DNA of 64,000 bases from Anisakis pegreffii (taxonomy: Eukaryota > Nematoda > Chromadorea > Rhabditida > Anisakidae), in the NCBI GenBank assembly GCA_035041965.1, contig JAPYMA010000072.1:44025-108024 (forward strand). The letters are read 5' to 3'. Each line of letters opens with the position of its first letter. Position 1 is the first letter of the stretch. The translations under genes were made by a program, and so were the position numbers. Shown here in pieces: positions 11,940-24,200 of this stretch. The notes beneath the pieces are model-generated. The model saw only the letters and a program-made list of their open reading frames with translations, had not been told where the DNA came from and did not search any database.

Positions 11940-14900
11940 TGTTTTCAGTTATTTTCTATCATTTATTCTGCAGACAATTTCTATGTGAATAAGGCAAAAC
12001 AAGTTCAAATGAGTGTATAATCATGGATAATGAACATTTGTGGACGATTGATTCGATGCTTCTGTATTATTATGTATGCACTAAGGCAGTTTGTTAATTG
12101 GATAGTAAAAAGGATTTAAAACAGCACAATCGACTGCAAAGTTGGAAGCATAAAATTTCTCACCCAGAACAGGGAAGCCAGTGTTTTGATCAATAGTATC
12201 AATAAACATCCAGGCGACGTTTACTCTAAACGAGCAAAAAAATTGCACCCAAAGTACAAAGAATATGCCGTTGCATGGACAACAGTGAAGTTTTCATCTT
12301 TGGAAGTTTGAAAGATATTCGAAATAAAAGAGTAAACGAATATACTTTGTTTGAAATCATTGCGAGTGGATAATTATCCGAAAGGATTCAGCTGAACATT
12401 CGCAAACCATTACAGCATTGGATGAGATATTATAAGAAGTTGTCCGAGTTGTATGATAGATAATATAGTAATACCCATAATATACCCCTAATCAGTTGTT
12501 TGTTACGCAAGAAACTGCAACAAATAACTCATCAAATCGATTTTACACTTGATTAAAGAACACTCGCTCAATGTAGCTACCAGTTTCAGTTTCAAATACG
12601 TCTCGACAAACAATGAAATTCAATCCGTTTAAGAGGAAGATATTGTAGTCTTTATATTCGTTTCTCCATTACACATTCAGCGTTTTCTTGCATGTTGTAG
12701 AATTCCTTGCAATCTGATATACACTAATTTATTCGCCGCAAACTTGATTTCGAGTAAAATGTTCATGTCAAAAGATATTAGGCGTCGCACATTCGGGTTA
12801 TTCTCAGTGTTCATGTTTGCTTGTTCCGTCTTGTTTAATGACATGAAACATGAAATGAATCAATTCAGTTGGTGCCATTTAAGAATGCGATTTGCCGTTA
12901 AAATATTATTTTATTACGTTTCGTTTGATCATAATTTTTGTAGTGTGTTCGTATTGCTTAACATTACGATGGAAAAAACTTTTTGCACATTCATTCGATG
13001 ATTTATTCCATGGTCATTGATAATAGTATTTGATGGGCTGTTTTTGTTGAGAAGAACTTTCTGTTTGGAGAAATAGTTTAGTGAAATCATCGTCTCCGTC
13101 TTCATTTCTCTTTCGGCACCGCTCGTCAGGGGTCATCACCTTGGATTTTTCTCGTTCAACGTTCGCGAATTATTGCATTCACAGCTGTCACTGCAGCAAT
13201 GTTCTCTTATGACATCTTTAAAACTCCGTTGTGATCGACCTTGCTTTAAGTGAGACTGTCATAAAACGTCAAATTTATTCGATCATAAATGGTGAAAGTT
13301 CATGATTCTTCCATCGTTTTGAACGCAAATTCCCTATTCTCAAATCGAATACTAAATTTATCTCATAATGCTATGATATGAACGTATCGTTCTGTTTGAT
13401 GTTCGCTTATACTCCGATAATCTGCGGTATTGCTGATGTTTCATGAAGCATTTTCTTTGCAACTGGCGTTATCCTTACCTTTAGCATTCGTTTCTGACTT
13501 CTACCACCTTTCCCATAAGATAGTAGCGTGAGCTGTTCAGGATAAAAATTGCGCTGTCTCTCTAATAAAACACACTTTAGCACTCATGGTCGTGATTCAG
13601 AAAGTGATTCTGGAACAGCAAATGCATATGGTATCATTAAATATCCTGCAGTTTCTGGCGTTTCTATTCGGATTTGAATAACTCCGTTCGGCTCCATTTA
13701 ACCACCATTCATTTATGTGCCCATTGATTCGGCATACTTAAACAGCATCCACATGATCCTCCTCAACAATAGTCAGCATTGTTCGGTATTGTGTTCATCT
13801 AGGTATCATGCATTCCATTGGTTATTTTATAGCACTTGTTTGAGTGATATGTTTGTACTCTTTCTTTTTCTGCATCACGTCAGTATTCTACTTGCCTGCC
13901 CTTGATATGCCCCATCGCTTTTTTTGCTGAATTCCAATCAATTCCTTCTAAATGCAAACGCTCAGTTAACTTTTTTGATTTCAAATCCAAACTATTTGCA
14001 GTAGTATTTCTCAACGTCTTCGAAGTCTTTTCCTTTTATACTACTATCATTCCATACATCATTCGTTTACCTATTCGATCCCAAAAAACTGACTTTTTGT
14101 GATAATCACAATTTTTTGGCAGATGCTTTTTAATATCGTTTGATTTTTTCTATCATTTTATGATAATATCATTTTGATTTTTTGCACAAATGAATATCAT
14201 CTATTGAGTTTTTTATGTTTTATGTTCATCCATGAGAAGTCTATCAGATTGTAAGCATTGTCTGTCGTTCTCGGGAACGTGCGCAATAGTACTAGCATAA
14301 TGACACATTTTTTGTTTCCCCAAAAATTCATTTGATTTTCATTTTTTAAATTTCGTCAAAACATTTGATTTTTTACTTTATCCCTGACATTCCATCAAGC
14401 AAGTCTGAACGTCCAGTTTTTGTAAACGTCCCTTTCTTCCGATCAGTACATTTCATTTTTGTAGCGAACCGAAAATTTTAAAATGTGATTTATTAATTGA
14501 CAACGGTTGATGGTATTACATTGGGGTTAACGTTATCAATACCTGTCTTAGAGTCATCATTTTCTTTCAACCGATTGAATTACCGCAGCAAAACGTCTCG
14601 TTCCATAGAAAAGACCAGCATCACACGTGGTTTTTCTCATCTTGCCTAATCATATACACTATTCGATAGGCAGTTTCGATTGTTCCTTTTGACGAACTAA
14701 TAGAAAACGCGATATAAAAACGTCTTTGGTGCTCAAGAATGACTCCAGATCATAAAATGCATTTCACTGCTATTTAAAAATGGCGAAATCCAAATCGAAT
14801 GGCTCATAAATGCAGTGAAAAGGAGGGATAAATGGGATTTTTTAATGGTGGATTGCGATGAATTAGTTCCTTTATTGCGAGCAATTTAACGTTTTAGTGG

Positions 14901-16700
14901 TTTTATTCCGATAAAATGTGAGTATTATAAAGTCCTTATATTTCTAGTGGATATCTTTTCAGTTTTGCTCATTAGTGCAAATTTTTCGAGAAAACCCATT
15001 AAACATATCAGAACAATCTCGCCATTTCGTTTCACTATCGTTGCGATCATGCTCACGCAATCATTGATTCAATTGAAATGCAGTTCGCTGGAGGGGTTGA
15101 GCAGTTTCATGCGATTTCGATGACTTATAAGAGCTGATAATAGTGATGACTTGATATGAGCTGATACTATCAATTATTACGAGACCTCGGTCCTTTTTGT
15201 GAGTGTCTTTTTGCTGACCTCGATCATTCTAAAACAGTCTGAATGTTTCATCATCAAAACGTTGTTTCTCATATCGAATTCCAAAAATTTTTGCGCTCTT
15301 TTGACTACAAAGATTGATGAGTGGATGAGATGATCAGGTGATCAAGTCATGCGGCAAATGCAAAAACTTTCTAAACAGGAGCAAATCTTCTTAATCGTAT
15401 AGTAGATTTGAAACTGACGCAATTGCAATAAAAAATGTCAGGTGATTAATGTGAATAATAAACATAAGAAAGGTACGATCAAAAGGTAATAATCGAAAGG
15501 CACCAATAACAAAAAATACTAATCAAAACAATACCCGTTGTAATCGATTTATTAGGTTGAAATATTGATAACTGCTTCAAGAAAGGAATGATTCGATACT
15601 GTTTGTTACACAAGCAAATAACCATATCGGCTCACCTTGTAACAAACAATGTTATGGAAGTTGATTCCACTCCGCTGCAATAAAACGATGGAAATTATTT
15701 CTCATCGGGTCACGTTGGAAAACGAAATGAAATCGCTTTCATCCGAGTCAAAATTGATTATGCACCGTAATTATACACTTTCGATTCACTTGTTCAGTGC
15801 ACTTTCGAACCGATTGTTCGTTTCACTCACGCAAATTCACTCTCAAGAGCCCATTCCATGCAATTTTTCAATCGAATCACCCAAATAATTCACCGCTTAT
15901 ATTGTGATTGAAATAGTTGTGAAACTCGCTGAATTGCCAACTTATTACATTCTCTTTGAGTGACCTAAAAATACCTGTCAAAAGTGTTCTTGGTCCTTGT
16001 CTTTTCTTCGAGATTTTCATCTTGCCTCTGTTTTCACATGAAATTACTGCTGCCATGTATTTTGAGATCTTCTAGACAAATTCTAGGTTTAAGTGATAGG
16101 ATATGACCAAGAAAACACGTTCAGATAGAGTTCACACCTTCGAGATGCTTTATTGCATGTAGAAAGCGATGAGGTTGCTCTCTATGGTGTACTGAAGACA
16201 GTCAATCCTTTTGATGAATTCGTCGTTTGAATTTGTCTCAGTGTAACTAAACTCTTACACCCGCAACTGCTCTAGACCAGCGGAAGCGGACGTAACGGAT
16301 CATTTTCATAGTCATACCATAAATTATCACTATATCGTATCAAACAAATGGGAAAAGTATTTTATGAAATGTGAAATTCGCTCGGCGAAAATCGATCAAA
16401 GCGTTTTTGTGGCAGTTCGATGACATTGTTGATGCAACTGTAATTATTCATTAATTGCGGAATTCAACACCGTTAGTATAGAAACATTTCACACGAGCCA
16501 AAAAGTTCATATTGGATACAGTTTATGACAGTCGCATTGATATTTTGTGACGTTTGTTATTTGTTGCTGTTCGTTTCACTGCTCAAAGCTCATGTTTCCC
16601 TATACGAACGACTGAGAAATTCTTGTTTCGAATTTCTTCTGAAAATTTAAGTCGGCTCAGATTAATCGAATTTTCAACTACTTGAACCATCTCACTGAAT
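11940..16700. other. Non-coding stretch, intron or intergenic
   Basis: No convincing exon is seen. The motif TTTGATTTT recurs five times between 13970 and 14375 in T-rich sequence. The rest is unremarkable AT-rich DNA. Confidence 0.5.
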
Positions 16701-16889
16701 ATGTCTTTAAAAGATTCGATTCATGCTCACGATCATTGTCCATATACATTTGAGGTTCCAAAATTTGCGCAAAAACGTGCGAGAGTTCTTGATGAATATA
16801 CTGCTGATAGGGAATCTGCTTCTCTGAATAGCCGGAAATACTTGGCTGGAGCGTCTGGTCTCGGATGTTGTTCTAGAAAATCAGAATAA
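16701..16889 (+). CDS. Possible small open frame, unidentified
   Basis: ATG to TAA, 62 codons, with mixed hydrophilic composition and several Cys near the end. It lies just before the foldback element. No homolog is recognised and no splice join to the neighbouring exons could be shown. Confidence 0.2.
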   Translation: MSLKDSIHAHDHCPYTFEVPKFAQKRARVLDEYTADRESASLNSRKYLAGASGLGCCSRKSE

Positions 16890-16999
16890 GGCGTAGTGAA
16901 CGTTTCTGCTGCAAATTTTTTGATGAAACTTTTTCATCACTATTTACTAGGATTCCTTCCTATGTTTGTGCTTGATCAAAACATTAATATTTCCATGGA

Positions 17000-17225
17000 T
17001 ACACGCGCAATCTGCCTGAAGACGTTTTGCCTAAGGACAGTTTGCCTAAAGACACGTTGCCTAACGAACAGCTCGCCTAACGAACAGTTTGCCTATTAGG
17101 CAAAATATCCATTAAAAACTATCCGTTAGGTAAACTGCCAATTAGGCGAACTGTCCGTTAGGCAATGTGTTTTTAGGCAAAAAGTCCTTAAACAAAACGT
17201 CTTTAGGCAAATTATCCGGTTACGG
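17000..17225. mobile_element. Foldback (MITE-like) element with 10-bp flanking repeats
   Basis: The left half repeats a core like TTGCCTAA-GACA every 17-18 bases, and the right half carries its reverse complement (TTAGGCAA), so the whole can fold on itself around about 17095. The 10 bases TTTCCATGGA occur directly on both sides (16990-16999 and 17226-17235), as a target-site duplication would. Part of that 10-mer is itself palindromic, so it could instead be the element's end. No transposase is encoded, so any movement would be non-autonomous. Confidence 0.6.
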
Positions 17226-17400
17226 TTTCCATGGAATTGCTGCAACTGATTGCTTAACGTGCGTTTCGTTGAACAATCTCAGCGTTCTTTTCCATTTGTT
17301 CGCATTTCCTCAACAATTCTCAGCCATCGTCGAATACTGATGTGCAATTGATTGCAGTATATCGAAATTAATCAGCAATCTTTCACTGTCTCTCTAATTG

Positions 17401-18220
17401 ATGTGGCTTATCAATGGTGCCAGACAAACTTCTACAAGGTATTCTGGCACAAAAACGTCCCACTGTAACTGCTGTCTATTCGACGACTACGTCCATCATG
17501 ATGCAAGCGTTGTTTTGCGACGATTCACTCAGTTCGAATCGCTCAAGCCAAAAGCAATACACCAACAGATGAAACGCTGCCAAACGCAAACGAAAACTCG
17601 TCCGAGTGTCTTGGATCATTGTTGGTCGTCAACAAACTGCGCAACAACTGAAGAAGCCAACGGTGACGAGATGAATCGAAAACCCTTAGCAACGAACATC
17701 GTTGTTAATCGAACTGAATGCCGAACAGGTGGTGCTCAGAACGAATCGCATTCAGTTGAAAGCCGCCCTCAATGCAGCATCGCGGAAAGAGCGTTCAAAA
17801 AACGAACGAAAAACAGTGTCGATGAAGAGCTTTTAATGTCTGAACGAAAATATCTGCAGCAATATTGTGTATCGCCAAAGAATCAACGACATTCTCCACG
17901 AGTCATCGTAAAAAAATCCAAAGCTTCGAAACATCCAATCAAATCTGTGCAATTTTCTGTTATAAAGAAATGTGCGACTGGAAAGAATTCACCGTCACCA
18001 AAACTTGAGCAACGGCGAAAGAAATTTATGCGTGCAAATTGGGATCAGTCAAGTCAGGAGTATTGTACCGAGGAGTATTCGTATCGAAGAAGCGATCAAG
18101 TCATTTTTGAGAGTGATGTTCTCAGTGACCCAAGTTTTTGTCCTCTAATTATCCACTCGCCAAAACCTTTCAGGGTTACTCCAAACACTCATAAGCATGA
18201 ACGAATGTTCCGGTCGCAAG
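17401..18220 (+). CDS. Exon 1 (residues 1-274)
   Basis: Open from an ATG just after an in-frame TAA at 17395. Basic and Ser-rich, no known domain. The donor AAG|GTTCAC leaves phase 1. A later ATG at 17572, or an acceptor inside the exon (for example after 17436), would shorten it. Confidence 0.65.
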
Positions 18221-21200
18221 GTTCACACATTATTGGAATCAAACATCTTTTTTAACGGCAACATAAATAATTACCTTATAATGTTGTTTCTTGAATATTT
18301 TAGGTGAATGCCCTGATTTTGAGCATCATAAGCTGCAAACAAATCATTTCAGACGACTAAAAGCATTCAGTTGATGTTTTGTGATCAGCACTAATCTCAT
18401 AATCGAACAGAAACAGTGAAAAAAGCAGTAATTGAAATACTAGGTCTGAGTATTGTGTTGATGAAAAAGAAGGATTCATTGTAGAGATCACCTATGGACC
18501 AGGCATTGTGCAAAAGTTACGAGATAAATTCGCTGAAATGTCGAATATCGCAACGCAGAATGTTCGTATTTCTCCGCATTCAAAGAGAAAACGATTTCCA
18601 TCAGCAGACGATATTCTATCTGACGAAACCGAAAACCGTGATCAAACACCCTATCGGTCAGTCAAATGATGCATTTTACTCGCTCGAGTTTCAATAACAC
18701 TCTTCTAACCATTAAAAGAATTCATTTTGATATAACCATAAATATTCCAAATATTAAATTTTAGTAAATTTGCTCACATTGACTTCAGTCTGTGTATAAT
18801 ATCGCAAAGTGAAACAATAAAATTGTTTTTAGGCCTGAAAATTATTTGTTGAAAAACTCTGCAAACAAGTCAGTCTCTGAAACGTCAGTTGAAGCAAGCA
18901 GTAGTCCAAAAGTTGAAAAGGTAAGCTGATTGATTATCATTATTGATTCATGCATGCTTACGCAGTCCCACCAGCATTGAAATTTCTCATATATTTTACC
19001 GAAGAAGTTATTCTTCTGATTGAATTTCTCAAATTACTCCATTAATGTTTTTGGAATCACAGAAAATCTTCAAGAATTGCCAGAAAGTTCTCATTCTTGC
19101 TTCTTAAGAATCCATGTAAAAATCAACTGAACTCTTTTTTAAAGGGTGAGCAGTCAAAAAAATTCGTGGTCGAATCGATGCAGCACCGAAGTGATGCCAT
19201 ATACGATGACAGCAAATCGCTGCCAGCACAGTTTCCAGCTGCTCACTACACTGCCCATGAGGAACCTCCACCTCGGGTTCAAATAAGTTCACTAAGGGAG
19301 AAATTCGAAGTTATTAGTCAACAGACTAAGCCAGCTTCTACCACAAAATCTGTATGAATTCATAATCATTTCTAAAATCATTGTCACATTTCCATTCTAT
19401 CAATTATTCTTCACTGCGTTTTCATTCGAAATTGCATTACTTCATCGGAAAAGAAAAATAACATCAAAGTGATTGATACTTTTGTTGATCGTAAAGTTAA
19501 ATCGAAATTTTACAATGATCACTGAATTCAGACTGCAATCTGGAATCGCACAACGCGTTCTTATTCAACACCTCCCCACACATACGAATCGGATGAACCA
19601 GAATTCATCCGTGTGCAGCGAAGAATAAGAAGCCAGAGTCGAGACCAAGTTCTTGCAGATATTACTCCATCAGACGGTTCATATCGTAATCGCTTCATCA
19701 GACCCGCATTCCTAGCGGTCAAAAAAGAGCAAAGTAAAAAAATTCGAAACTCCATTCGATTAGTTTTTGAGTGTCTTAGACAACTTTTCTCTCTGGAAAT
19801 GAGCACTGTCGTGAACTAAGAATCTTGCCTGAAACCCATGTGAAAGGCAACTACTGATCATAACTACACGCTGTATCTCCGTTAGTCCAATAAAGTAGTG
19901 GCTTCACCATCATGGTTCAATAGGTTTATCCATTCGCAGTACTACTATCTCTTTCACATACGTATCAAACCGTTTGTTAAGAGGTGATCGAACCAGAGAC
20001 AAAAGACAGCTGGGGTCTTCCACAATTGAAGGGATCAGCTCGAATCATTGTGCAATCGCCACCAAAGGACGAGTCAAGTGCCAAGAGTGGTCATCCGTTG
20101 CCTGTTCGAGTCGCTGAACTAATAAGCCCACCTGATCCAGATACTGCTCGACTCTCGTTACCCGAGCCCACTGTGAGTGATCAATAAATTTTCGGAGAAT
20201 TCATTTCAGTTTCGTTCGACAAATACTTCCTGCGTATTTCAGCGAGCTCAAATTAAACATGTCTGTAAAACATGTGAAGTTTGTCTTTACAGAAATTTGT
20301 GCTAAAATTTCCAGACGTTTCAGCCTCCACCACATTATGAACCAACTGAACCCAGTCCACCACCCGAAGAACCAAAACCACTCACTATTGATGTAAGTTC
20401 TGCATATTGCATTTCTTTACAACATCGAAATGAATTTCTATCATTCATTCTCGATTGAGACTTGAATTCAAACTACAGTTTTCTTTTCTAAAACTGAGTT
20501 AGTTGATTATATCCCAAACGAAATGAATGGTTTTTTGTGTACAAACACTCAAAGCAATTGATCAATGCATTCGTGCACTTCGGTGAAACTGAATATTTCA
20601 GGTGAATGAGGTGGAAAATCGAAATGAAGAGTACGTTCAAAAGGGAACCGAAAAAATTTTATCTCCGAGCGCTCCACCATCTCTTTATTTCTCACCAAAT
20701 AGCTTGAAGATTTCCGAACAGTTGGATGGTGAGACCATCAGTGCTAATTCATCATTATTGTGAGAAACCTGAACTTACAATTAGGAAACTATTTTTTCGT
20801 TGCTTTGCATTTCCGTTCCGTGCTCATCCATATTTCCATGCAGCCAATCAACTCCACTGAATTCATAATTTGCCTGGTCACTATGAAACGTTAATTACTG
20901 AATATGCTGAATTATATGTGAAAAATCTTCTCGAAAAGTCAAATATGTGGCAACAAGCTATGCTTGTTCAAATGAAAAGGTAATGAAATCTGTTAAAATG
21001 CAGCGCGATTTCAGATCGAAGTGGTTTGGATGAAATGCATCGTTTATTGAGTAAGTTTAGTATCAATCGAGAGAGTAAGCCGATCGATGATGAAGAAAAG
21101 GACGAAAGCAGAAAGACGAAACCAGCAGAAAGTTCGGACATTTTAAGGCTACTCTCATCGAGTGCCCGATCATTGACTAAATTCGACACTGAAAATGAAC

Positions 21201-24200
21201 AGAAACTAAAATTCGAAGATCGTTCACTGAAAGAAGAGAAAAACGAACGAAAAGTCGAAGAAGCAGTGAATCAGAATTTCCCGAAAACTGAGTTAGTCAT
21301 ATGTAGTTTTCACTTTTGCCGTGTCATTTACGATGCCAACTTTATACGATTACACTTGAATTCATCAATGACTGTTCGACGAAGCGAAAAAAGAGAATTT
21401 CAGTAGCTAAAAGTTGGGTGCGATTTGTTGAATTCAGTTGCGCCATAACCTTGCCGTACAATTTCAGGATTGACCGACATGTTGGAAAATCTTTCTTCCA
21501 AACCGACGATTTGCCCAAAGTGGAGCCGCTCAGTAGACCGGCAACGTTGCTGAAGGATCAGGTAGAGCACCTTTCGGAATTCCACCTTAATCCTATGCAT
21601 ATCACATTCCATCTCATGCAAAACACGGGTGCTAGATTATTGTTCATCATAGAAACCTAGAAACATGTTCTATTTTCGTCAGTAAGATAGCCGCCAATGA
21701 AAACATCAACTGTAGAAGGTTTTCCCGGTTCGAGGTTCGGAATATCTCTGAATGACTTTCGGTGCAATTTGTTCCATCAATGCACTAACAATAAGTTGCA
21801 TTCCAGCAATATGAAGCGGGCGTTTTCTCTTATGTTAGGCAATCACCTATCTAAATGAATTCAAATTTGAATCCGTCGTAAGTTGTTGGAAGGTGAAATG
21901 AAACGAATTTAAACTTTTATGTTTTTTGTATTGCTTCATTCAGACGCCGATGTTCTCGCCAATTCATATCGATGATCATGCTCGCGATAGCTCAACGGCT
22001 CGATCATGGACTACTCGAGCTTTTACACCGAAAAACTCCGACATTTTAATGCTACTGTCACCGACGGCTCAAATCCAACCGCTGCCTAAATTCCATCCAC
22101 GTTAGTTGATTATTGATTCATACATGACCAAAAATTAATGATGGATTTGTCAACGAATATCTGTCATTTATATTGCACACTGCAAACTTTTCGCGGCGAT
22201 CCCATGCTAGCGACTGAACCTTAGGCAGTAAGAGTGATGCTTCTTTCAATCACGGGAACTGTGATGGCTCATCGTCAGTTTTTTTTTGTGCATATGAAAG
22301 CGCGGTTGTGCCATTATGCTTTGTTAAGTGAGTCTATTTTCCACTATTAACGATTCACTATGCTAATGAAACGAATGCATATCGTGGGAACACATCTATG
22401 AGAACCACAATTGCTCTTTATCCGATGATCTAATAGTCGTTTTTTCGACTGACTTTCTTTAGTTTTTCGACGATATGCCTTGGAATATTTATAAATCAGG
22501 AGGAAGGAAATTGTGCGCAGCTATGAAAACTATGCATACTTTTCTATATAAGTATACGAATAGTTAATCAAAAACTTCCACATAACGGCTATATAAAACC
22601 TTGAATACATATGCGACTAAGAGCTATACGATGCTGAAACCTTTCATGTTAATACGAATCTTTAATCTACCAAAAGTTTTGTCGTTTGCCTTAAGAACAC
22701 GGCGATAATGTCACCTTTAATCAGTATCGTTTGTCATCCTAACAGATCGTTCATCATGATACCATTCAAACGATTATCTCATATTCATCGCCTGTCTCAT
22801 TCGCATACGGCCTTCGTTGTCATGCATTGTCGTATTAAAAGCTACAACTTGCAACCTTCAAGAACGCTATTTCTCGTTTTCGAAATTTCAAGTTTAATAG
22901 CATCTTTCAAATTTGCCTGTGAGCATTGGTATGTCTGGTGAATGTTTCGTGATCTGTTCAGTTGTTCGTTTAGTTTTCTCTCGAATGAATCTTGTCAAGT
23001 ATGAAAATGAATCTGTTGTGTATGAAAACGATTGCTGAAACAGTGGTAAAGTGGACTAGCCAGTGTTAACACTCGTTTTGCTATTCTCCACTCTACTTGA
23101 CATTATTTCTAAACGAGTACCATATCGCAAAGCCTGCGTACGGCACGAGTGTACAAAACTAGTCATACGTAAACAGCTGAATGCGATACGTCCAAAATAC
23201 ACACATATTGTATCATTTCCAAACAATAGGCAAACACATAAATATTCTCATAGTCCCTAATGGAGTGAATGCAAATGTGGCTGGTTATTCCATTGAAGCC
23301 AGCGAATCTCAACTAATAACAATAATAATAATAGTAATAATTAATAACGATAATTGCTGTTCGGATGATGTGTGTGCAGTTAATCGTATCCATCACTCCG
23401 TTCTATATTGCAACCGTCAACATTGGCTACATCGTCTGACAGGTGTACCAATATCGGCGGTTACAACGACTGAACCTATTTGACTATCGGTTCAGTTCTC
23501 GACCATTCATACTCACCACAATGGTGCAAATAGATGTCTGTCTCCAGCTGAGCAATCTCTTTGATTTACTGCTCGTAATCCATCATAATCTTCCAAATCG
23601 TGTTCACTATATTAGTTCCATTTACGTCATAAAGGTTTTCAGTGATGCACATCACTAATCCCATTGCTGCACAACAGTTTCGATAAAAACAATAGTGCAG
23701 GCGTCTGTAAGTTCCAGGAAAGTCATTTGTGGATGAAAATTATTTCGGTGGAATGAGAAGAGTGATCTCGTACAAATCCGTTCAATTAAGAAATTCGAGA
23801 GTTGATAAATACGGATCAAATCAACAGCATTCGCGGTTTGATCCGTATGAGATCAGCAAAAGACTGAATCATATCATCATGAAACAGAGCTTACAACAGT
23901 ATTAATGTAGTATTGATTAGAACTAAGTTTCATAAATGGCTTCCCTGGAGCTTGAGTTCCAAATGGAGAGCCTTCTCCAAATGATCCATTAAGGCGATTT
24001 GTTTGTCTCGTTCGCGTTTGCATAATGAGTTCAAGTGAGTTCGCTAATTCACACTAACATGAGTGGAACGAATTAACACGGTGGTGGCTGTTTACGGAAG
24101 GTTGACTGGCAATTTATGCCCTTTTAATTGACACTCGATATAGAGCATGTTTACTCGATCGTTCGGTTGTTGTTAACTATGGTGAGGTACAATCATGAGT

